Source of the DNA: JAMXLO01 sp037201625
Lineage (GTDB): Bacteria > Pseudomonadota > Alphaproteobacteria > Acetobacterales > Acetobacteraceae
DNA length: 64,000 nt
Direction of reading: 5' to 3'
NCBI GenBank assembly: GCA_037201625.1
Contig: JBBCGR010000002.1
Coordinates: forward strand, 248,001-312,000
Positions 8,060 to 15,833 of this stretch are shown piece by piece (the first letter of the stretch is position 1; every line of letters begins with the position of its first letter). Made by a program: the position numbers and the translations under genes. Below the pieces are notes generated by a model that worked only from the letters and a program-made list of their open reading frames with translations, had not been told where the DNA came from and did not search any database.

Positions 8060-10915
8060 TCATTCCACTTGCGTCAGGCCGATCAGCGACCTGCCGCGCC
8101 GTAAGTCTGCCGTCTCAAACCCCTCGGTGAACTGCCCAAGGACATGGCCAAGCACCGTCCGCGCTTCCTCGGCACGCCCCGTGGTCCGCAGCAATCCTGC
8201 GAGCCCGATCGCAGTCCGCAGAGCCCAGGACGGCGTCTCCTGCCGTTGCGCACAATCGAGCGACTGCCGGAACGACGCCTCGGCCGCCTCCAATTCGCCC
8301 GCACACAGCCGGCACTCGCCGCTGAGTCGTAACAACTCCGGCCTGAACCAGCGTTCCTCGGCGCGGTCGGATCGCGCGAGCATTCCGGAGACCAGCACCA
8401 GCGCCTGCGTGCAGTCACCAGCGACGATGAGCGCGCCGGCCATGCCAATGAGAAACCCGGCATGGTTCATGCCGGTGTTGGTGTCCAGCAACTCATCGGC
8501 ACCAGCACGGAACATCCGCAAACCAACGGCAACATCCCCGCGCATCACCCGCAGAATGCCCTCATGGCAACGCCCCTCGGCGCGCCAGAGATCCAGGGCA
8601 TAGGCGGCGGCCCGTTCCCGCAGCATTGCGACGAAGCGGTCCGCTGCCGCCACGTCCCCCGCCAGCAGTGCGACGCTGCATGCCGCCTGCGAAAGTGCCA
8701 GGCAGATGGAAAGCGCGTGGCCGTCCGCAAGCGCATCACGCACCACGCGGTGGGCCGCCCGCATCGCCTGGTCGGGAAAGCCCTGGAGCCACAGGATTCG
8801 CGGCAGATAGGCACGCGCCGCCAGTTTCTGGTCGTACTGCAGCCGGATCATGCGGGATCGCGGCGCGGCCTCATAACGCCGCCGCAGCACGCTTTCCAGG
8901 TGCTGTCGAGCCGCCGCCTGCTCGCCCAGGAAATGCAGCGAGATGCCGGCCATACGATCGCCAATGGCGAGATCGCCAGGATTGGTCGCGACGTCGCTGA
9001 AGCGCTGTGCCATCAGGAGCGATTCCTGAAAAGCCCCGTGATTCAGCCGATGGTTCCAAAGCCCCCAGCGCGCCCACAGGCGATGCTCGCCATCGTCCAG
9101 GCGTTCGGCAATCGCCAGCACGTTGGCCCAGGCCTCCGCAACTTCAGGTGTCGCTCCCTTCTCGCTGTAGAGCAGAGCCGCCGCCAACGCGGCCCGGAGC
9201 CGCATGATCACCCGCGCGTCCGTCTCCGCACCGGCCGCGGCAAGCGCCTGCTCGATACGCCCGCGGCATTCCTTCATCAGTGACAGCCTGAACCAGAACG
9301 GAACGATACCGACGGTCAGCGCCACGCCGATCTCGGTGTCGCCATCCGGCGAGAAGCCCCATTCGACCGCCGCCCGCATATTGTCGAGGTGCCCCGCATA
9401 GACCGCCAGCCACTCGGCATCGGTCCGCGTTTCGCTCTCGGCTTCGGCGCGGACGCAGAGCGTCAGGCAATAGTCGGCGTGACGCCGGGCAACCTGCCGA
9501 AGTTCGCCCCTGTCACGCAATTTCTCCAGGCCGTAGTGACGGATCGTGTCCAGCAGGCGATAGCTCGCAGTGCCGTTGCGAAGTTCGGCCACGATCAGGG
9601 ATTTGGCGACAAGGTTGGCGATGCCGTCGAGCAGGCGATGCTCGGGCAGATCGTCGATCACGGCCGTGACCGCATCGAGCGTGAAATGTCCGGCAAAGAC
9701 CGCCAGGCGGCACAGCATCGCTGCCTCGCCCTCCGGCAGCAGATCGTAACTCCAATCGAACGTCGCGCGCAGCGTCTGATGCCGCGGCAACGCCGTTCGC
9801 CGACCGCTGACCAGAAGTCCGAACCGGTCATTCAACGCACTGGCGACCTGTGCGACACCGAGCGTCGCAGCCCGTGCCGCAGCAAACTCGATGGCAAGCG
9901 GGATCCCGTCCAGCTTGCGGCAGATCGTGGCAATCGCGGAAACGTCGCTCCCGTCCGGGACAAAAGCCGAGTTGGAGGCCCGCATCCTCGCCAGGAATAG
10001 CGCCGACGCACTGCACCGGAGGAGTTCATCGGATTCCGACTGATCCGAGGACGGCACGTCGAGCGGCGCGACGCGATAGATCTGCTCGCCATCGATCCGC
10101 AGGATTTCCCGGCTCGTCGTGAGCACCGTTGCGCGCGGGCAAAGGCGCACGATCGCTTCGGCCATAGCGGCAGCCGCGTCGACCACATGCTCGCAGTTGT
10201 CGAATACCAGCAGGAACTGCCGTGCACCGATGGCCCGCGCTACAGACTCTGCCGAGGCCTCATCGCCACTCAGCCGCAGGCCGATGATGCGCGCCACGGC
10301 CGATGGTACGAGGCCGGGATCCGACAACGGAGCAAGCTCCACCAGCCAACCAGCACCGTGGAAGGCAGGCAGCGCGGCACGGGCGACTTCCAGTGCCAGC
10401 CGAGTCTTCCCGATCCCACCCGGTCCCGTGAGCGTGACCGCCCGGTACGCGGAGAGGAGATTGCCGACATACTGCACGGCGGCGGCACGGCCGATCAGAT
10501 CGACACCCGACAGCGGCAGGTTGCTGGCCGACCACCCATCCGGGGCCACCGCCGGATCGACACCGTCCGAGGATGTCGAAATGACCTCCTGCCGGCTCCA
10601 GTCGCCGGTCAGGCGATAGCCGCGGCCCGAGGCGGTCTTGAGGAGTCCGCGATCCGCGCCGAGTGCCTTGCGCAGCGCCGATATGTGGACCTGAAGTGTG
10701 TTCTCCTCGACGGAGGCACCCGGCCACACACGCTCCATCAACTCGCTCTTGCTGACGAGTGCACCAGCGGATCGGACCAGAACCTCAACGATCTCGAATG
10801 CGCGAAAGCCCAGTGGGATCGGGACGCCATCCGCCCGCAATTCACGGCGATCGAGGTCGGCCTCCCATCGTCCGGAACTGTAGACCTGCCCCCGGCCCCG
10901 TTCAGGCACGCCCAC
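8060..10915 (-). CDS. Winged-helix / NTPase / TPR transcriptional regulator
   Basis: A 951-residue multidomain regulator. Residues 10-105 form an OmpR/PhoB-type winged helix (LGFRAFEIVEVLV, VSKSELMERVWP, VHISALRKALG, ASGRGYRLTG) without a receiver domain. A STAND-type NTPase follows, with Walker A GPGGIGKTR at 164-172 and Walker B FLLVFDNCEH near 235. From about residue 500 to the end there are helical repeats of TPR type. This is the architecture of AfsR-like/COG3903 regulators, in which the NTPase and TPR part senses a signal and frees the DNA-binding domain. The start is GTG 10915. It is divergent from an exported enzyme cassette starting at 11113, the likely target, and direct repeats suited to a winged helix lie in between. 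Confidence 0.85.
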   Translation of the reverse strand: MGVPERGRGQVYSSGRWEADLDRRELRADGVPIPLGFRAFEIVEVLVRSAGALVSKSELMERVWPGASVEENTLQVHISALRKALGADRGLLKTASGRGYRLTGDWSRQEVISTSSDGVDPAVAPDGWSASNLPLSGVDLIGRAAAVQYVGNLLSAYRAVTLTGPGGIGKTRLALEVARAALPAFHGAGWLVELAPLSDPGLVPSAVARIIGLRLSGDEASAESVARAIGARQFLLVFDNCEHVVDAAAAMAEAIVRLCPRATVLTTSREILRIDGEQIYRVAPLDVPSSDQSESDELLRCSASALFLARMRASNSAFVPDGSDVSAIATICRKLDGIPLAIEFAAARAATLGVAQVASALNDRFGLLVSGRRTALPRHQTLRATFDWSYDLLPEGEAAMLCRLAVFAGHFTLDAVTAVIDDLPEHRLLDGIANLVAKSLIVAELRNGTASYRLLDTIRHYGLEKLRDRGELRQVARRHADYCLTLCVRAEAESETRTDAEWLAVYAGHLDNMRAAVEWGFSPDGDTEIGVALTVGIVPFWFRLSLMKECRGRIEQALAAAGAETDARVIMRLRAALAAALLYSEKGATPEVAEAWANVLAIAERLDDGEHRLWARWGLWNHRLNHGAFQESLLMAQRFSDVATNPGDLAIGDRMAGISLHFLGEQAAARQHLESVLRRRYEAAPRSRMIRLQYDQKLAARAYLPRILWLQGFPDQAMRAAHRVVRDALADGHALSICLALSQAACSVALLAGDVAAADRFVAMLRERAAAYALDLWRAEGRCHEGILRVMRGDVAVGLRMFRAGADELLDTNTGMNHAGFLIGMAGALIVAGDCTQALVLVSGMLARSDRAEERWFRPELLRLSGECRLCAGELEAAEASFRQSLDCAQRQETPSWALRTAIGLAGLLRTTGRAEEARTVLGHVLGQFTEGFETADLRRGRSLIGLTQVE

Positions 10916-10923
10916 ACCCCCGC

Positions 10924-10948
10924 TTCAGGTTCCTTCAGCTTTGTTCAG
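10924..10948. promoter_or_regulatory. Three TTCAG direct repeats at exact 10-bp spacing
   Basis: TTCAG occurs at 10924-10928, 10934-10938 and 10944-10948, one helical turn apart, immediately upstream of the GTG of the winged-helix regulator and in the divergent promoter region. OmpR/PhoB-type winged helices bind head-to-tail repeats with 10-11 bp period, so this is a good candidate site for autoregulation and control of the cassette at 11113. A further 5-3-5 dyad (CGACC-ATC-GGTCG) lies at 11001-11013. Confidence 0.5.
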
Positions 10949-11112
10949 AAAACCACCGGGGGCAAGCACGTGTCATCAAAGCGGCCGTCGTTGGCGAATT
11001 CGACCATCGGTCGTAGGCGGCTTTGCGTCGCCACAGTTCTCTTCAGGAACACATCAAGGACTTCGGTCCATCGACCGGCTATCGCCGGGCCAGCCAAATG
11101 GTGGAGGCTTCG

Positions 11113-12132
11113 ATGGACGACACCCCCAAGTTGAACGATTCCGCGTCACCGCGCCATGCCTTCGCGCGACGCCGTGCACTGCTGGCCGGCAGCCTCGGCG
11201 CAGCGGCCATGGTTATCGCCCCGCGCGTGACACCGGCGGAGGCCGCGCCCGTTCCGACCGCCATGCCAGTGACGCACTACCGTCGCGCGACCGTCGATGG
11301 AGTCGGCATCTTCTATCGCGAGGCCGGCCCTGCCGATGCACCGGTCGTACTCCTGCTGCATGGCTTTCCCACATCGTCGCACATGTTCCGCAACCTGATC
11401 CCCACGCTCGCGGATCGCTATCATGTGGTCGCGCCGGACTATCCCGGTTTCGGCCAGAGCGATATGCCCGACCACGCTAACTTCGCCTACACATTCGATC
11501 GCTACGGCCAGTTGGTGGGCGGCCTGCTGGAGCAGCTCGGGGTGCGGCGCTATGCCATGTATGTCATGGATTACGGCGCGCCGGTCGGCTGGCGCCTCGC
11601 GCTGCAGCACCCCGAGCGCATCACGGGTCTGATCGTCCAGAACGGCAACGCCTATGACGAAGGCCTGGGGGCCTTCTGGGATCCGATCAAGGTGTACTGG
11701 GCCGACTCCTCCGCGGCCAAACGCCAGGCGCTGGGCTTCCTGGTCGCACCGGAGACGACGCGGTTCCAGTACACTGACGGCGTGCGCGATATCTCGCGCA
11801 TCGCTCCGGACAACTGGGTGCAGGACCAGGCGCTGCTCGACCGCCCGGGGAACGCCGACATCCAGCTAGACCTGTTCTACGACTATCGTACGAACCTGCC
11901 GCTGTATCCCAACATCCAGGCCTATTTCCGTACACACCGGCCGCCGACCCTGATCGTGTGGGGCGCCAACGACAAGATCTTTCCCGCCGTCGGCGCGCAT
12001 CCGTTCAAGCGAGACCTGCCGGACGCCGAGATGCACCTGCTCGATACCGGTCATTTCGCACTGGAGGATAAACTCGACGTCATGGCGCCCCTCATCCGCG
12101 GCTTCCTCGAGCGCAAAGTCCACGCGCTCTGA
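11113..12132 (+). CDS. Tat-exported alpha/beta hydrolase with Asp nucleophile (epoxide hydrolase-like)
   Basis: A 339-residue alpha/beta hydrolase. The N-terminus carries a Tat-like signal (RRRALLAGSLGAAAMV, residues 19-34, then an AEAA cleavage region). HGFP near residue 83 gives the oxyanion part. The nucleophile elbow VMDYGAP has Asp153 instead of Ser, as in epoxide hydrolases and haloalkane dehalogenases. A later Asp (WGANDK) and the final His (DTGHFALE) complete a triad. ATG 11113 has GGTGGAGG upstream; the frame extends to 11023 without a ribosome site. It is the first gene of the exported cassette facing the large regulator. The substrate is unknown. Confidence 0.8.
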   Translation: MDDTPKLNDSASPRHAFARRRALLAGSLGAAAMVIAPRVTPAEAAPVPTAMPVTHYRRATVDGVGIFYREAGPADAPVVLLLHGFPTSSHMFRNLIPTLADRYHVVAPDYPGFGQSDMPDHANFAYTFDRYGQLVGGLLEQLGVRRYAMYVMDYGAPVGWRLALQHPERITGLIVQNGNAYDEGLGAFWDPIKVYWADSSAAKRQALGFLVAPETTRFQYTDGVRDISRIAPDNWVQDQALLDRPGNADIQLDLFYDYRTNLPLYPNIQAYFRTHRPPTLIVWGANDKIFPAVGAHPFKRDLPDAEMHLLDTGHFALEDKLDVMAPLIRGFLERKVHAL

Positions 12133-12154
12133 TCCGATCCGGCAGGAGGCTCAG

Positions 12155-12784
12155 ATGCGGCGGCGTTTCTTCGACCTTGCCTTCACGCCCGCGGTACGGG
12201 ACCAGCAGACGCGCCGCGGGTCCCGCTCCGCCTACACCGCCATCGCCGCGCGCGACGGGGGCGACGGGGGCGACGTCATGGCGGACAAGCTGTCCGGGCA
12301 TGAGATCGCCTTCATCGCGGCGCGCGACAGTTTCTATCTGGCCACCATCTCCGAGGCGGGCTGGCCCTACGTGCAGCATCGCGGCGGCCCGCCGGGATTC
12401 GTCCGTCATCTTCCGGACGGCACGATCGGCTGGGCAGAGTACGCAGGAAATCGGCAATACCTGTCGATCGGAAACGCAAGCGTCGACGACAGGGCAGCGA
12501 TGCTCTTCATGGACTACCCGCACCAGCAGCGCCTGAAGGTGCTCGGGCACATGAAGGCGTACGACGTCGACAGCCGGCCCGATCTCGCCCTGCTGCTGGC
12601 CGTCGACGGCTACAAGGCCCGAGTGGAGCAACTGGTCGTGGTGACGGTCGAGGCATTCGACTGGAACTGCCCGCAGCACATCACCCCACGGTTCACGCTG
12701 GCCGAACTGGAAGGCCTGACAGAGCCGCTGCGTGCACGGATCGCGGAACTCGAGCAGCAACTGGCCAAAGCACGCACGTCGTGA
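12155..12784 (+). CDS. Pyridoxamine 5'-phosphate oxidase family protein
   Basis: A 209-residue split-barrel flavin-binding-like protein. The core runs from about residue 50: FIAARDSFYLATISEAGWPY followed by VQHRGGPPGF and WAEYAGNRQY, typical of the PNPOx-like family that binds FMN or related cofactors rather than true PdxH. The C-terminus has a short coiled-coil-like helix. The ATG at 12155 follows GCAGGAGG. The N-terminal 45 residues are Arg- and Gly-rich and not conserved-looking, so a later start is possible. Its stop is 50 bases before the MBL gene start. A redox or cofactor role with the neighbouring hydrolases is inference. Confidence 0.75.
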   Translation: MRRRFFDLAFTPAVRDQQTRRGSRSAYTAIAARDGGDGGDVMADKLSGHEIAFIAARDSFYLATISEAGWPYVQHRGGPPGFVRHLPDGTIGWAEYAGNRQYLSIGNASVDDRAAMLFMDYPHQQRLKVLGHMKAYDVDSRPDLALLLAVDGYKARVEQLVVVTVEAFDWNCPQHITPRFTLAELEGLTEPLRARIAELEQQLAKARTS

Positions 12785-12831
12785 CCCGGCGTCATGGATC
12801 AGCGCGTTTGCGGCAACGATCGGAGAAAGCA

Positions 12832-13797
12832 ATGCCCATCAGACACTCCCTGTCCCGCCGTGGCTTCTGCCTGTGCTGCCTGTCGGCTCCGGTGTTTGCG
12901 GCCACGGGCGGCTGGCTCAAGCCGGGCAAGGCCTATGCCGAGGCCCTTGGGATCGTGGACCTCATCAAATCCGAGGCGGCGAAGGCACCCATCTTGACGC
13001 ATCGGCTGCGCGGCAACGTCACTATCCTCGAAGGGTCTGGCGGCAACATTGCGGTGCTGACAGGACCGGACGGCAAGGTGCTGGTCGATGCGGGCATTGC
13101 CGTGTCACGCCGACAGGTCGGCGCCGCGCTGGATGGGCTGGGACCGGAGCCGATCACCCACCTGATCAACACCCACTGGCATTTCGATCATGCCAACGGC
13201 AACGAATGGCTTTATCAGCTTGGGCCCAAGATCCTGGCGCACGAGAATACACGCCAGCATCTGCTGACAATGCAGCGTGTGGAAGACTGGGACTACGATT
13301 TTCCACCTTTGTCCGCAGGTGCAGTGCCCACCGAGGTATTTGCCAGCGAGCGGTCGCTGCGGCTGAACGGCACCGTGCTGGCGATGAAGTATTACGGCCC
13401 GGCCCATACCGACAGCGACATCTCGGTGCATTTCGCTGACGTCGACATCCTGCACACCGGCGATACCTTCTGGAACGGCATCTACCCGTTCATCGACTAT
13501 TCCACCGGTGGAAGCATAGACGGTTCGATCCGCGCGGCCGATGCCAATCTTGCGGCGACCACCGACGCGACGATCATCATCCCCGGACACGGAAAGCCGG
13601 TCAGCAATCGGCGCGAGCTTCGCGCATTCCGCGACATGCTGGTCCAGATCCGCGCGAATGTGGCGGCGCTGAAGCAGCAGGGAAAATCCATGGAGGAGAT
13701 CATCGCCGCGAAGCCGACTGCCGAGTACGACGCCCAATGGGGCAACTTCGTCATCGGGCCGGCGCTGTTCACCCGGCTGGTCCTCGAGGGCGTCTGA
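12832..13797 (+). CDS. Exported MBL-fold metallo-hydrolase
   Basis: A 321-residue metallo-beta-lactamase-fold enzyme. The N-terminus SRRGFCLCCLSAPVFAA resembles a Tat/lipoprotein-like signal with two cysteines. Metal ligands are visible in NTHWHFDHANG, GPAHTDSD, DILHTGDTFW (Asp) and IIPGHGKP. It resembles the broad group that includes exported Zn-dependent hydrolases of the quinoprotein-associated type. ATG 12832 has GGAG nine bases upstream; the alternative GTG at 12781 overlaps the previous stop but yields a non-signal N-terminus. It is part of the cassette 11113-14362. Confidence 0.8.
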   Translation: MPIRHSLSRRGFCLCCLSAPVFAATGGWLKPGKAYAEALGIVDLIKSEAAKAPILTHRLRGNVTILEGSGGNIAVLTGPDGKVLVDAGIAVSRRQVGAALDGLGPEPITHLINTHWHFDHANGNEWLYQLGPKILAHENTRQHLLTMQRVEDWDYDFPPLSAGAVPTEVFASERSLRLNGTVLAMKYYGPAHTDSDISVHFADVDILHTGDTFWNGIYPFIDYSTGGSIDGSIRAADANLAATTDATIIIPGHGKPVSNRRELRAFRDMLVQIRANVAALKQQGKSMEEIIAAKPTAEYDAQWGNFVIGPALFTRLVLEGV

Positions 13798-13864
13798 CGT
13801 TACGGGCTGGCTCCATCGCCATCCTTCGCGCCCGCCACCACCGAGCCAACGGAAAGGTCCTGCT

Positions 13865-14362
13865 GTGAAACGACCCACTGCGTGGCTGTTGGCGGCGTCG
13901 ATGACGCTGGCTACATCGTTGTCCGCCGGCACCGCGAATGGCGAAGCCTCATCGCCGATCTTCGGGGTGACCATCCCCGACGGCTATCGCCGATGGCAGG
14001 TGATCGCGCCGTCCCAGGAAGCCGCTCCATTGAACGAGCTTCGCGTCATCGTCGGCAACGATCTGACGCTCGCGGCCTATGCCGCCGGGACGATCCCTTT
14101 CCCGGATGGTGCCGTTCTGGTCAAGCTGGCGTGGAAGCGAGTCGAGGCCGAGGAGTTCAAGGGTGCCTTCGTACCCGGCGCGGCCACCACCATCCAGGTG
14201 ATGGTCAAGGATTCGAAGCGATATGCTGCGACAGGCGGTTGGGGATTTGGCCGGTTCATCGACGGCCGGCCGGTCGACGAGGCGCAGCACAGGACCTGCG
14301 TCGGTTGCCACGAGGCGAATGTGAAGGACCACGACCTGGTGTTCACGCGATTCGCGCCGTGA
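13865..14362 (+). CDS. Cytochrome P460 family protein
   Basis: A 165-residue exported c-type haem protein. A signal peptide spans about residues 1-27 (KRPTAWLLAASMTLA). The mature part contains VTIPDGYRRWQVIAP and AVLVKLAWKR, characteristic of the cytochrome P460 fold, and ends with the haem-binding CVGCHEA motif. Classical P460 oxidises hydroxylamine through a Lys-haem crosslink, while many relatives have unknown roles. The start is GTG 13865. Presence in a cassette of exported hydrolases suggests periplasmic oxidation of a released product, which is inference. Confidence 0.8.
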   Translation: MKRPTAWLLAASMTLATSLSAGTANGEASSPIFGVTIPDGYRRWQVIAPSQEAAPLNELRVIVGNDLTLAAYAAGTIPFPDGAVLVKLAWKRVEAEEFKGAFVPGAATTIQVMVKDSKRYAATGGWGFGRFIDGRPVDEAQHRTCVGCHEANVKDHDLVFTRFAP

Positions 14363-14609
14363 GACCGTAACACTCCGACGAAGTTCAGAAGCGCATCAGC
14401 CTCGGCTGCGAAGCTTGATTCGCCCAGCCTGCAACGCAAGGCAACGCGTCGCTGTGGACCCCGGCCACCGCGCGGCGGCATAGTGGCGCGGGACTGCGCC
14501 GTGGAAGCGACGTGACCGGCACCGAACGGGTGATCCAGGAGCCGCTCGTGCCGGCCACGGTCCCGCCTAATCCGAGGCGAGCCAGGCCTATGCAGGAGGT
14601 TGTCCGCCG

Positions 14610-15833
14610 ATGAAGTTCCTCCACGCGGCCGACATCCACCTGGACAGTCCGCTCGCGGGCCTGCGCGCCCGTGACGACCTGCCGGACGCCGTAATCCGCC
14701 ACTGCACGCGCCGTGCCTTCAGCGCCATGATCGACCTGGCACGGGACGAAGACGTGGCGTTCCTGGTGATTGCCGGCGATCTCTACGATGGCGACTGGAA
14801 GGATTTCTCCACCGGCCTGTTCTTTGCCGAGGAGATGCGGCGGTTGGGCCGCCCGTGCTTTCTGCTGCGCGGCAACCATGACGCACGTTCGCTGATCACC
14901 CGCAGCCTGCGCCTGCCGGACAATGTGCGCGAGTTCTCGTCGCGGACCTGCGAGACCTTCAGAATCGCCGACCTGCGCGTCGCGCTGCACGGACATTCGT
15001 TTCCCCATCGGGCAGTGCCGGAGGATCTGTCAGCCGAGTATCGGCCGCCGGAGCCGGGCATGCTCAACATCGGCGTGTTGCACACATCGGCCGACGATCC
15101 GGGCGACCACGAGACCTACGCGCCGTGCAACGTCGCTGCATTGGCGTTGAAGGGTTACGACTATTGGGCGCTCGGCCATATCCACGCCCGCCGTGAACTG
15201 TCGCGCCGCCCCTGGATCGTGTTTCCCGGCAATCTGCAGGGGCGCCATCCGAAGGAGACCGGGCCAAAGGGCTGCACGCTGGTTACGGTCGAGGACGGTG
15301 CGGTCGTTGCGGTCGAACATCGCACGGTGGATGTGCTGCGCTGGGCGGCACCGGAGATCGACGTTGCGGGCCTCGATGTGGCAACGCTCACCGGACGAAT
15401 CGCCGAAACGATGCATCGGACGATCGACGATGCGGACGGCCTGCCGGTGCTGGCGCGCATCACCCTGACCGGCGCAACGGATCTGCATGGCACCCTGCTT
15501 GGCGACACTGAGCGCATCGCCGCCGAATGCCGCAATGCCGCAATGGAGGCGGATGGATCGTTGTGGGTGGAAGCGGTGCGCGTGCTCACCCGGCCGGCAT
15601 CGGGGATGGCCGCCGACGTACTGGCGCCACTGCAGGCAGCGTTTGCCGCGGGGCTCGACGATCCGGAACTGGTCGCCGCCCTGCTGGCGGAATTCGCGTC
15701 GCTGCGCCAGAAGCTTCCCGCGGCGGCCCGCGCTGCGGTGGACCTGCCCGACAGTGCCGAAGCGCTCCGCATGCTTGCCGACAATGCCTGGCAGATCACC
15801 GCCGACGCCCTGGCCGCCGCCTCGAACCCATGA
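14610..15833 (+). CDS. yhaO: DNA repair exonuclease, SbcD/YhaO-like calcineurin-type phosphoesterase
   Basis: A 407-residue nuclease subunit. The metallophosphatase motifs appear in order: FLHAADIHLDSPL (residues 3-15), VIAGDLYDGDW, LRGNHDA and, further on, VLHTS and YWALGHIHAR. The C-terminal part is a capping/adaptor region. The length and early motif match the YhaO/Mre11-like family. The ATG at 14610 has AGGAGG ten bases upstream. Its stop overlaps the start of the SMC-like ATPase partner (ATGA), so the two are surely co-translated and form a complex acting on DNA ends. Confidence 0.88.
   Translation: MKFLHAADIHLDSPLAGLRARDDLPDAVIRHCTRRAFSAMIDLARDEDVAFLVIAGDLYDGDWKDFSTGLFFAEEMRRLGRPCFLLRGNHDARSLITRSLRLPDNVREFSSRTCETFRIADLRVALHGHSFPHRAVPEDLSAEYRPPEPGMLNIGVLHTSADDPGDHETYAPCNVAALALKGYDYWALGHIHARRELSRRPWIVFPGNLQGRHPKETGPKGCTLVTVEDGAVVAVEHRTVDVLRWAAPEIDVAGLDVATLTGRIAETMHRTIDDADGLPVLARITLTGATDLHGTLLGDTERIAAECRNAAMEADGSLWVEAVRVLTRPASGMAADVLAPLQAAFAAGLDDPELVAALLAEFASLRQKLPAAARAAVDLPDSAEALRMLADNAWQITADALAAASNP

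Noticed and set aside
14590..14613. ATG CAG GAG... mini-ORF (MQEVVRR) overlapping the YhaO start
   Set aside because: Its sequence contains the AGGAGG that serves YhaO itself, so the frame is explained by the ribosome site and has none of its own.
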